DNA from: Holothuria scabra
Taxonomy: Eukaryota > Echinodermata > Holothuroidea > Aspidochirotida > Holothuriidae
NCBI GenBank assembly: GCA_037179385.1
Contig: CM074185.1
Span: 49,913,000-49,976,999, forward strand
DNA: 64,000 nt
Direction of reading: 5' to 3'
Below the pieces are notes generated by a model that saw only the letters and a program-made list of their open reading frames with translations, was not told the origin of the DNA and ran no database searches. Numbering within the stretch: position 1 is the first letter of the stretch; each line of letters opens with the position of its first letter. A program made the translations under genes and the position numbers. Shown in pieces: positions 11,901 to 21,900 of this stretch.

Positions 11901-12989
11901 TATTACGAATTCGGTATCTAGAACAAGCAGACCTTTTGTCTTGGCTAATTCTTCCAATGTACTTAATTAATGGCTATTTCAGAGGGGTCACATGATGTAA
12001 ATTACGTCAATTATTGTTTCCTCGTGTACTTATCTTGATTTCCAGATGTCAAAAATGTACGCATAACGGTGATTAATTTCCATAACTTTCCCCTCCGTAA
12101 GATTGCTTGCTATTAAGCTCTGGCAAGTTTAATCTTTATCTTCACAAAGTAGCCCATTATTACATTAAAATCTTAAATCGAGACCTGGCAATAACACAAA
12201 ATATAAAGACCGCCTTCATACTAGAATGTGAAAGATAGGGATAGAAAAATCGGCCTCCGCAGGTAGGGGCAAAGGGAGAACGTGCCCTCCCCTGGAAAAT
12301 AAAAAACCTGAAAAAAAAAAAAAAAACATAAAGAAAAAGACGAAGAAAATTAACATCAGCATTTCTTACAGTTCACTCAGTGATTTCCCTATTTATATGC
12401 GGTATATTGGCCGTAGAAGTGCCATTTCAAGCGATCTGAGAGGCATTTGGGGCCAAAATTTTCTTGCGCCCCTCGCCAACTCATGGTGGCGCGGAGCCTC
12501 TTCTTCCTAAAAGAACCCCCCCCCCCCCGAATTATTGCTCCTGCGGAGGCCCATGGATAGAAAATTTAAACATGTTTTTATAGAAAAACTTGCTGAGGAA
12601 AAATGGCAAAGTGGTCTTCTACCAGGTGCGGAAAAACAAATAGAACGTCTGACAAGCCGTGGCTACAATTGTGCTGAAGCTCAGGGTATTTACTCCTTCG
12701 AAGCGCCCTCAGACCATTTTCGCCCCCCCCCCCCCCCCCGACCGAAATCCCTAGCTCCGCCACTGGTTATGGGTTTTCCAAAGGTAGTCTAAATCACTAC
12801 TTTAAATATCTTAAAAAAACATTCAAAAAAGGAAGCATTTCATGTACCAAATTGAAAACAATCTCCTTCCATACACAACAACGCATAGACATACTCACCA
12901 GTTCCCATTACAACCACGTTAATTCGCAAACATATAGCAACGACCAAATGGATTTTGCCAAAGGCCAAATTCATGTTTGGAGCATTCAT
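5952..12989 (-). CDS. Unrecognised secreted protein with duplicated exon pair (six exons, 3' end not found)
   Basis: Minus-strand exons with consistent phases: E1 12989-12899 (signal-like start, MNLAFGKIHLVVAICL, donor GTGAGT, phase 1); E2 8584-8435 (150 nt); E3 8249-8230 (20 nt); E4 7268-7181 (88 nt); E5 6546-6524 (23 nt); E6 6039-5952 (88 nt, donor GTAAGT). E3+E4 and E5+E6 look like a tandem duplication: each has a tiny exon (phase 1 to 0) ending in Lys, then an 88-nt exon (phase 0 to 1) starting with Leu. E2 encodes KMYFNIRPTISKGQPCCHEV with a Cys pair. N-glycosylation sequons N-A-T (E2/E3 junction), N-D-T (E4) and N-Q-S (E6) support secretion. The E1 start follows a CCAG acceptor, implying a non-coding 5' exon. 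The E4 donor (GTATTT) is weak. The reading frame is open at the end of E6, so further exons are missing or lost at the Bcl-2 duplication boundary. No domain recognised. Confidence 0.6.
7478..7575. repeat. Dispersed repeat fragment (CGGCTGTCTGAGG family)
   Basis: Contains TTTTCGGCTGTCTGAGGGGT followed by CGCGCCAACTGAT, matching the interior of the complete element at 38533-38822. Related fragments lie near 12410-12505, 28640-28720, 55330-55440 and 58855-59180. Confidence 0.55.
9004..10378. mobile_element. hAT-like non-autonomous DNA transposon, 8-bp target duplication
   Basis: Starts CAGTGGCGTAGC and ends GCTACGCCACTG, exactly flanked by the direct repeat ATTGCCAT (8996-9003 and 10379-10386). 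An 8-bp target duplication is typical of the hAT superfamily. There is no transposase frame in the 1375 bp. G/C runs sit just inside both ends. It lies in the first intron of the minus-strand secreted gene. A second, interrupted copy is at 13774-19995. Confidence 0.9.
10413..10675. mobile_element. MITE family R3, copy 1
   Basis: About 260 bp with short terminal inverted repeats (TATAG-like, AATCCG). It matches 30161-30416 and 39458-39680, sharing GCCATTAGTG, CATCCATGATA and GACTGAA-TCAGACCAT. A TA-target element is likely from the TATAG ends. Confidence 0.65.
10680..12250. other. No gene recognised
   Basis: Open frames of 90-105 codons overlap on both strands around 11339-11694, but neither shows domains or a start context that I can support. 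Confidence 0.4.
12252..12551. mobile_element. Small element with 12-bp terminal inverted repeats
   Basis: GGCCTCCGCAGG at 12252 is mirrored by CCTGCGGAGGCC ending at 12551. The interior has a poly-A tract, a run of C and a fragment of the CGCCAACTCATGGTGGCGC repeat. The flanks share GATAGAAAA-like words. Confidence 0.6.
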
Positions 12990-14542
12990 CAGAAACTCAA
13001 ATCCTGGAAAATGTTAAAGTCTATTGTCTTATCCTTTGTTGTAATATGATAGTGAGAGATTTGGTAAGACCTCTTTCTCGACATTAAGTAGTACCTTCAT
13101 TTGAATACATTGTTGCGAGCAGGTGTAATATCCTAAATGATCAATTGACAGTGAGCTCATGAGTTACGTACAAACTGCAAAACCGGACACATTTGTGTGA
13201 AAAGGTCAGAGATATAACTTAAAAGAAAAATTGATATTGCTACCTATCACAGGAAAAAACGACTTTATCAAAGCACATTACGAAGTGCAATGTTTAGTGA
13301 ACCATGAACCATTTTGTAAGTTAATGCTCTATCCCACAATCTAGTCCAACGGTAGCCACGAAATTTATTGTCTTTTTTGGCAACCGGGTGTCGCATTGTC
13401 TTTCATTTTAATGAAATTCATAGATAATTTTAGACTGTTTTTCAATGGGTCTAAATATTATTACGTAAAAGAGGTTATGAAGAGGTTATAAATTTGCATG
13501 AAAGAAGCAGTCGTCATGGTTGCTATTATGGTATTTATATACTAATGGGGAACTCCTACATTAGGTAATTAAGTACTATTTAAGTCTAATTAAGTACTCT
13601 ATGTAAACTCAGGGAGATTAAAAAGTCCACGCCCAGACGAGATTCGGATGTGGTAGAATAACTAAATATGTCGCTCTTTGTTCTTTTTCTTTCAGGGATT
13701 GGCTACCTTTCATGGGTGCGAAGACGTCACTCACATCCGGAGACAACAAAGCTATTTGCCCATGTGACATCAACAGTGGCGAAGCCAATGTGGGGCAGGG
13801 GGCAATTTACTCCCCCCCCCCCGCCCCTGGAAAATATTTTGAGGGAAATTTGTGGAATTTGGGGAAATTTCAAGTGGAAGAAATAGTACTTCCTTTTCCT
13901 ATTTCTTTAAATTTTTTCTCAGTATAAGTAATCGTGAAACATTTGTCATGCATAACTTTTATTTCCGTGCAACGTTTTTCCCAAACCTCATCTATGTCAC
14001 TGCAGCATGAAGCGCGCTTGACTCGCGTTCCGCAGAAATGACCAGCGTGAATGTTATCTGGTACACGTGCAGGGTATTTTGAGCAGTTCAACGTATACTG
14101 CGCAGCACTAACAGGCCATAGGACAGGAGCATAGGATACCTCATCGAGATAATTCCCTACGTATTGTTGAGCTGATGTTATGTTCATCAACTTGATGCAC
14201 TACTGGATAATACGTTGCTAATAAATAGTAACGTGATCATAGCCTCGTCAACGAAATATTCCCTCATTTAATTATCATAATTTCCGGTTTTTTTTTTCTT
14301 CCCACAACAGTTATTAATGGACATGACACAGCATGTCCATTATTGTGGTTGGTCGCATTTTCTGATGATCACGTGACCACATTTCTTTCGTTCAGTTTAT
14401 CGGACGACTCCCATCAAGAAACAAACTGATCTTTTGGGAAAAGATTTGTACAGCAGAGGAGACGGGTATGTGACAAGATTGTGTGAAAAATGTCGCTAAT
14501 TACGAAATGGGGTACATTTTTCCCTCAAATGTTCTACATTTA

Positions 14543-14646
14543 AATATTAAGTAGGCTAATAACAATATTAAGTAGCCTTATAACAATATTAAGTAGGCTA
14601 ATTACAATATTTAGTAGGCTAATTACAATATTAAGTAGGCTAATAC
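14543..14646. repeat. Minisatellite, 21-bp unit, about 5 copies
   Basis: The unit is close to AATATTAAGTAGGCTAATTAC, repeated five times with one or two changes per unit. Confidence 0.85.
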
Positions 14647-15479
14647 TCGTGGTACTTTACATATGACGCAGTCATAAACGAGGGATGCTGTCCTACGTGA
14701 ACTGGGTTCTTACTCTCTTTCCAGATCGTTGGTGTTTGCTACCGTTTCATGTATATTTTCAAAATCAATTTATTTAGAACCGTCTGGTTACCAAATATAT
14801 TTGATAATCCATTTATAAAATAATTATGAAGACAACTGTATTAATGTGAAAAAAAAAATGAGTTTAATTCTTTCTGGCAATTTCCTGGAATTGCGGCATA
14901 CTGCAATGCAGATCTGTGGGTACGCTACGATGTCTCCTTTCGTCGTTTGAAAACAGTTTACGAATGTACAATATATGTACAATAGCATACAGACAGGTTA
15001 CTACAAGTCGCTGGCCGCGTGTGCGGAGCAGCGTTCAGTAGAAAGTTAGTATGTTAACAATCCTTGCAGTCAGTGAATGATGTGAAAAATGATGGGGTAA
15101 TAAAACTCTTATTACTCCAAGGTACAAACGATGTGACTAATTGCACGAAGTTTTCTGACGTGTTTAAGGTAAATGTCGTAATAGACAGAGGGCCGTAGGG
15201 ACAATTTCTGTCTAGAAATAGGCCGTCGATCGCGACCACCATTTCGGGGGGGGGGGGGCTAAATTTACAAAATGATGGCCAAATATGCCCTGAGTAACCA
15301 TACTTTTTTTCACAAGCACAACTGTTGCACATTAGCGAGAATAATAAAATCAAAATCTGGGGTTTTCCTGAACGTCTACATGTAGCAGTGACTAGTACAT
15401 TTTTTACTTGTAGGCCTATCTTCGATAATGCAGGCGATGGCGCAACGGCAAGTATCACGCCTTAGAATTCGTCGATACG

Positions 15480-15652
15480 TCGATGTTAATGTAATGATAC
15501 TGTAAGTTGAATTAATTAGTTCGTAAATATTTGTAAGTATTATATTTGTAAGTATTATATTTATTTTCCAACCTATGTTTTATATATATGTACATATGTA
15601 TATATTTTCAAGATGGGAATAAAGTTCTTCCTTAAAAAAAAAAAAAAAAAAA
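15480..15652 (+). mobile_element. Short retroposed insert with poly-A tail and 16-bp target duplication
   Basis: The insert ends AATAAAGTTCTTCCTT followed by about 20 A. The sequence AGAATTCGTCGATACG occurs directly before it (about 15464-15479) and after the A tract (about 15653-15668). Poly-A, AATAAA and a long direct repeat are hallmarks of LINE-mediated retroposition. A related 3'-end-like sequence with AATAAA lies at about 15940-16040. Confidence 0.85.
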
Positions 15653-17264
15653 AGAATTCGTCGATACGAGTTCGGAACCCATTGCTAGGTGGGATCGTTT
15701 TCTTTCTTTCTTTTTTAAATTTTCAGAAAAACTTTTGCAAGTATAAGTGTGATGTGTTAAAGCAGACAAACAGAGATACAGTGATTCTAAGTTTAAAAAG
15801 GTCTGGACAGCTGGTAACTCCTTTGTTTCAATCAACGATGGTAAACTTTCCTTGCGTTTGTATTACACTGACAATTAATTTTGCGTTTGTTTTTATTCAT
15901 TGAAATGTAAAATGTACTGTTGAAATTACGTGTGCTAAGCTAAATTAATTACTGTAAATACTTGTAAACATTATGTTATTTAACAAAAGTTTGTATATAT
16001 TTGTCTGTATATATGTATTTGAAGGCACAAATAAAACGTTCCAGGGTTATTTCATTTAATTGACCTGTAGATATATGGAAATAATGTATTCTTTTCTATC
16101 ACCGTATCATGTAGCCTATATATTTTAGGATGAATTCAATTTCTTCCTACAAAAAATAAAAAAGTAATAATAGTAATAATTAATATTACGCATGTCAACC
16201 CCTTCAGATACTGTAGTGTTCTTGTTTTATAATAAAACAAAATCACATTAAAGATCTCCATTACAAGCATAGCCTACCATATATATATAATGTGCACCTA
16301 ACCTACTTAGTACCTGGCGTGCCCATGATCCATCCATCAAAACTTCCAAAACTTTTTGCTCTCCTCAAGATCTGGACCAATGACGGATCCAATGTGGGCG
16401 AGTTCTCCCCAGAATTTTCAAGGGCAAGTTAAAAGCCCACATTTTTCTGGTCTTACGTTTCTAAAACGAGAATTTTCGAAATGGGGTTCCAGAACAGTCA
16501 CTTGGAGTGTAAAGTCTTGTCAATGTGAGAGTGTGTGTATGTTTGGTTGTGTGTGTAAGTACATGTGCGTTCGCTTTCGTGGGTGGATTGCTGATAGATG
16601 ATTCCGGTCCTGGAAAGGATCCAGGGTTTGACAGGATGTTGGATTTTGAAAAATATTTACCCCCCACCCCAGTCCACATACCAATTTTATGTCACTGTTG
16701 TCGGATTAAACAGGCAGTCCATCCTCACCCCACATAGGCAACCAGAGACCGGTACATGGTCATGTCCACTGTGTTTACGGTACGTAACCACATTTTCTAG
16801 TATTTATATTCGATTTAAGGATGACAGCAATACATACAGGTAGGCCTGAGAGTTTCCAATTTTTCCTTTTTATATATATTGTGAACAAATTGTCTCCTTA
16901 AAAGTTTTCAGGATATTAAAAATATGGCTTTCTTAGCATGCAGTAATGAGACGCAGGGAGTGTCATTTCCTGCAATCTAGGGGTGTTTTTATCGAAATTT
17001 CCCCTGGCGGGACGCTCCGCGCGAACCGATGGTCGAGTTCCGCGTATCACTCTCATCCGTCACTTAAGTTGACAACGCCCAGGGTTAGGTTAGGTAAGCC
17101 GAGGTTTAACAGCCCAGTTAAGAACCTATTGGTTGACAGCGCCCTGGATTAAGTTTAAGCATTTACTGGCCTCTCATCCTACAAGCTACCGGGCAGGTTA
17201 TAGACTGACCTTGCTCTGTGTTTACCCATGCATGGAGCTAAAACAAATAGCTAACCGTTGTCTA

Positions 17265-19638
17265 CATAGGCAGGATAACGGGGGGCTCGGGGGAACTTTC
17301 AACTCCCAAACTTTTTTCCAGAACTTAGTTTTTTACGTCTTAGTCTGGTTGCTTTTGTTACAGAAAAACAAATTGGAACTGACAGAGCTACGCAGTTATA
17401 CTTAATTAAGTTTTATGTTTAAACAGGCCATATACTGCATTATGAACTAGATAAAAACAATATTCATCCAATAAATGTCTCAACGCTGTTTTCTCTTCGA
17501 CACGCTTCCCGCGCACCCGTTTAAAATATTTCATGATTCGGGGTTACTTCTTGTAGAACACCTCTTCCATTGTCACTGAAACTTATCAACAGTACCCGGG
17601 CCGCACAGAGCTGAAGCTCTAGCGTAACTAGTGAAAGGGGGAGGAAGGGAGGCGGTCCGATTCTCTGACCAAGTGCCTCTAGGCTTTCTGAAAGGACGAT
17701 GATCTTATTTGACCCTACTCTGGGGCTCCACTCTTTTCCAGTTGAAGTGAAAAGGGGCCCACCCTTTGTCTAATTTCCATTAATTTCCTTATTGAGATGT
17801 CTCAAAAGTCCAATTTCGGCGTGTTCTGCCCGTCCCATCATACTCTATAAAAAAAAAAATCTCATGAAAATGACTCTATAGGAAACCAACGGTACGTTTT
17901 TGCTAAAAGCCCGGTCCCACAGGCGTTAGAATAAGTTGACGATGAATTGCGTATCGACACTATTTCAAATTTGGGCATTCGTTGTCCTCCACAAGAGAAT
18001 TGACCAAAGTATGACTAATTTCTGCAATAGTGTGCGAACAAGAACAGTACGAATTACGAATATATACCGGATATATTGGGAATGTACACCGGATATATTG
18101 CGGAAGTATTGGGAACATCACGAATATATACCGGATATATTCTGAATGCGTTACGCACGAATACAGGAAGTTGCGGTTGTATTGCGCGTGAGGAGCATCT
18201 CTATTGCTTCTACAAAACGGATATAAAAACCATCAAACATGCATAGCTGGTGGCATTCTCATGATGTTGTGAAAGGCACGGGGGTCTTCATTTCGCAGCT
18301 CTACCACCAACTGGTGGTATATCCCCAGGTCCACTCTTCTGCCAATCCATGGTAAAACCCAGACAGCTCTTTGTTTTCTTCTTCGCCTTCTTCTACCCTT
18401 CAGGATCAATTGTTGGACTTGAACAATTTGATTGTTGTGTTGCTGGAAGGCAGCAACAATTAAGTGGCGTCTTTGGATATTCATACTTGATCGTCACAAG
18501 GGGCAGCTTCAGAACAAGGGTTCTTTTCCTTCTTGACGGAGAGGGCCTTTCCACAGCTTCACTCAGACTTGACTGACTCAAACTGACTCAGACTGTCCAA
18601 TTTTGGATGTACTTGAGGTGTTCGTAATTTATTCGATAATTGTTCGCAAATCGGATGTAACATAAACGCATAGTTCGTGACAAATCCGCAATGGACTTTT
18701 TATGGTTGCTCTACATACGGTGACCAGATGCAATACATTCTCTCCCAGTCCGCAATTGCCCATGAATTGCGGAGAAGATGCGGACAAGAGCGGATAAGAG
18801 CGAATGTATTGCATACTGATCGCGTATGTAATGCGTACGGTTTGCGTATGAATTGCGAATTAATTGTAAATGACATCCGCAATTGAAATTTTGAGCAGTT
18901 CAAAAATCCCGGGAGCGGAAAAAAACACTTTTGCGTATAAGTGCGGACATGTGCGAATGTTTACCGTCAAATACCAGCATGTACTACGAACATTGCGGGT
19001 GTTAAACGAATATCAACGATTTTTGTGCGCAATTCATCCGTAACTCATCCTAAACGCCTGTGGGACCGGGCCTTAAGTAAAATATCCTCAGGGGTCACCC
19101 TTATTTCGCTGTAGTGAAAAGGGACCACTCTTTATATAATTTTATTTTCGCCGCGCCCCATCATAGACAGGGGCTGAATCCACATCACAAGAATAGTTCC
19201 CTACCTTTCCGAAAAGACGATCTGGGGCACCAAGGAGGGAGCCCCCCTAAGAACCTCAATTTAAAGTAATCCATTCTCCCTCCCCGCACTCTCCGCATTT
19301 TTGATTCCAGCCGGCTTTAATCATTTGTAGTAAGGATATAATCAAAAAAGTGAAATTGTGATATTTGTAGTCTGTTCATTGCCCATCTTATGTAATTTAA
19401 AGTTGAAGATAAAAAGCATTATTTTAATTCCCTACAATTTCGTAGACAGGAGCTTCCGGGGCCTTCGCCCCCTTGGACCCCCACCAGGGCTTTGCCCCTG
19501 GACCCCACCAGGGGCCCTAAGGCGGGCCTCTGGATCCTACGCCGACGGGGGGCGCTTGGCGTTCCCGCGGCGCCTTCGGCGACGTTTGATAGTCTGCCCA
19601 ATGTTGCCCCCCACTTTCAGAGATCAAACCCCGCCTTG
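17265..19638. mobile_element. Second insertion inside the hAT-like element, 8-bp target duplication
   Basis: Flanked by GTTGTCTA at 17257-17264 and 19639-19646, which occurs once at the matching point of the uninterrupted copy near 9400. The ends (CATAGGCAGGA and CCCGCCTTG) form a poor inverted repeat. The 8-bp duplication again suggests hAT. It contains a smaller element at 17907-19072 and a GC-rich block at 19450-19570. Confidence 0.7.
17907..19072. mobile_element. PIF/Harbinger-like non-autonomous element
   Basis: Inverted ends GCCCGGTCCCACAGGCGTT and AACGCCTGTGGGACCGGGC are flanked by TAA on both sides, a TWA target duplication as in PIF/Harbinger. The interior has three GAATATATACCGGATATATT-like repeats (18056-18145) and many ATTGCG/CGCAAT words. 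No transposase seen. Confidence 0.75.
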
Positions 19639-20619
19639 GTTGTCTAGACATAATACCTGCAAACCTGGACAAACATATGATGTTTACCTAAGTTTTGAAT
19701 CGCCTGGTTCGGAAAATTAATTTATTTAATCTGTTCGGAAAATTAATCACTGGGGATGGGGGTGACAACTGGCCCATGATAGTAGTCATGTTCAGGATCT
19801 TGTAGGCCATGTATTAAGTTAGGTAACATTACATCACGTCATGATAATCTTGAGGTTATCATAAATTTACGTATTTTGTATGCACCTTGACCTTGAAAAT
19901 ATTCTGAAACTTGAAATATACTGAAACTGCAAAAATTTGGGGAAATTTTCGAGCTCCCCCCCCCCCTCCTGGAAAATATCCTAGCTACGCCACTGGACAT
20001 CACGAAATAAATAGTTTACATTTCATTACAGTGGTCCTCCCATACCGATCATATATTTACACAGGATAGCATTTTGGGGGGTTTTTGCCGATAATTGATG
20101 GAGGAGATTTTAAGGAAAACTCACAAAAATCGGAGTTATCCGATTCGATATCACTGTAGTGAGACCTGGGCTTTAAAGTGATTACCTCCGATCAATTCAA
20201 TCGTTTTTTCGTGTTCATGTTATAAACCTGTTAGCAAGGACTGGCGAATGGTGACAGGTAGGATTAACTATAGTTATGTGCTAAGTATTTGGGGCATTTT
20301 GAAGAGAGCTTGAACAATTTCCGGTGGATTCACGAACTCAGCCAGACAGTAAGGAAAGGTGACCTAAGTCAAAGGGAGCTGCTAAAGAGGCTCACATCTA
20401 TGTTATCTGCTCAAAGTGGAATAAAACCAGAGGAAGTTACTTCAATAAAAAGGAAATAGGTATTTAGAAGGGAATGCCCCTGGAAAATTCGAATTTTGCA
20501 GATTGGATTTACAGATGACCTGGGTAATATTGACATTGACAGGTAGTTTCGGAAACCGAGTTTAAACGTTGCATTACTTCAACATCCATTGAAGGTGCTA
20601 TGCCTACAATATACTAACA

Positions 20620-20900
20620 TTAAAAGGCATATTTTTATCACCCCAAACAGTTCCAATTCTTCTAACCTACTTACTTCTAGCCCCTCCCACATTTATCTAA
20701 AACTCATCTTTATCGAGACACAATCCTAGTTTATTGCTTCATGGCTTGTCCCAGTGGCCATACAAGTCCATAATGTGTAATCAAGACACTCTCAGTGCCC
20801 ATGCTGTGTAATTTAGCTATGATGCATTGTTTGAATGTGATGCCAATCAAAGAGCTGTACCAATTGAGAGTTTTGATGTATGCATACTGAAACTGTAGTT
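20620..20900 (+). repeat. Dispersed repeat family R4, copy 1
   Basis: Contains CACCCCAAACA, AGCCCCTCCCAC and GACACAATC-TAGTTTATTG in order. The same order is found at about 46835-47105, 52280-52510 and, inverted, at 60175-60315. Confidence 0.65.
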
Positions 20901-21099
20901 TAGGGTGACGAATGACTGCCTTTAAGAGTACTTTGAAAATTAATGTGGGATACTAGTAGATAGTAGATAGTGGCATTTAAATCCCACTCTTTTAAAGCAT
21001 ATCGCTTGTAAAATGGTTGATGTCATAGCTTGCTGTCAAATGTAACCATATTTACGTTTTTTATACGTAGCTTGGTGGCCCACAGATTTACGTTCCTGT

Positions 21100-21900
21100 A
21101 AAGGAAGGTTAGGTTAGGTTAGATAGAGTTGTACGGCGCAGCTTCTAACCAATAATTAGTTTCAGTCTGGCCGGCCACGGCCTTTGTTTTTCATCTCTCC
21201 GTGAGGAGAATGAGATATTATAGTCCCTTGCCTATGGGGCTATATATATGGCAATGCCAGCCTAAATCGCAATGGTTACCATGGTAACATAAATTTTCCC
21301 AATTTACTGGTCTCAAGGTCTAACCTATGGTGAGGTTCCCCGGGTGACTGAAGGTCCATTGATGAGAGAGGGGTCAAAACCTGTCCGTGTGTGTGTGTTA
21401 GTGGGGTTGTGTGTGTTTGTGTGTGCGTCCAATTTTGTTTTCCCAATATTTTGTAAACGGCTGGGCCGATTTTCTTCAAACTTGGTAGGATGGCACCTTA
21501 GGTAGAACAACAGCATTTTAATACACAACCGGAAGTAAAGGTCAAACGTCACATTTTGCAAAAGACCACTTTTTACTATTTTGTACTAAAACCTCAAAAG
21601 AAAACATTCATTTTACATGAAACTTCACAAGTATAATAGGGTACCTTCGTTCTACCAAAATATGTAGTTTCCATGGCAACCAAGATCAAAGGTCACGTGA
21701 CAGGGGTCAAATAGTTTTTTGTATTCACTATAACTCTTAAAAAAGCATCCCACAAATCTGAAAGTTTAAGTGTAATCGCCTAGTCATGACAAGTTGTACC
21801 GATATGTGTAGTTGTCATGGCAACCAAGGACATATTTCACGTTACAAATGGTCAAAGGTTAATGTTTTGTAACTAGACTATTTTTCATCAATTCATATAA
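21100..21900. repeat. Dispersed repeat region with (GT)n
   Basis: GGTTAGGTTAGGTTAG followed by CATCTCTCCGTGAGGAGAATG, a GT-rich stretch (21387-21426), and GGGCCGATTTTCTTCAAACTTGG-type sequence with repeated CATGGCAACCAAG words. It looks like ancient interspersed repeat; no gene. Confidence 0.45.

Larger units (their letters stand above)
14311..16799. mobile_element. First insertion inside the hAT-like element
   Basis: Non-homologous to the 9004-10378 copy. It begins with a small hairpin (AATGGACATG/CATGTCCATT) and holds the 21-bp minisatellite, the retroposed segment and a G13 run. The superfamily is not clear and no long coding frame is present. Confidence 0.6.
13774..19995. mobile_element. 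Second hAT-like element, reversed and split by nested insertions
   Basis: Three blocks (about 13774-14310, 16800-17264 and 19639-19995) align in order to the reverse complement of 9004-10378. Ends are CAGTGGCG and CGCCACTG, flanked by GACATCAA (13766-13773) and GACATCAC (19996-20003), an 8-bp duplication with one mismatch. Insertions of about 2.5 and 2.4 kb separate the blocks. Confidence 0.88.

Noticed and set aside
16461..16679. Open frames across the TGTGTGTG-rich segment
   Set aside because: Simple-sequence translation in both strands; lies within an insertion in a transposon.
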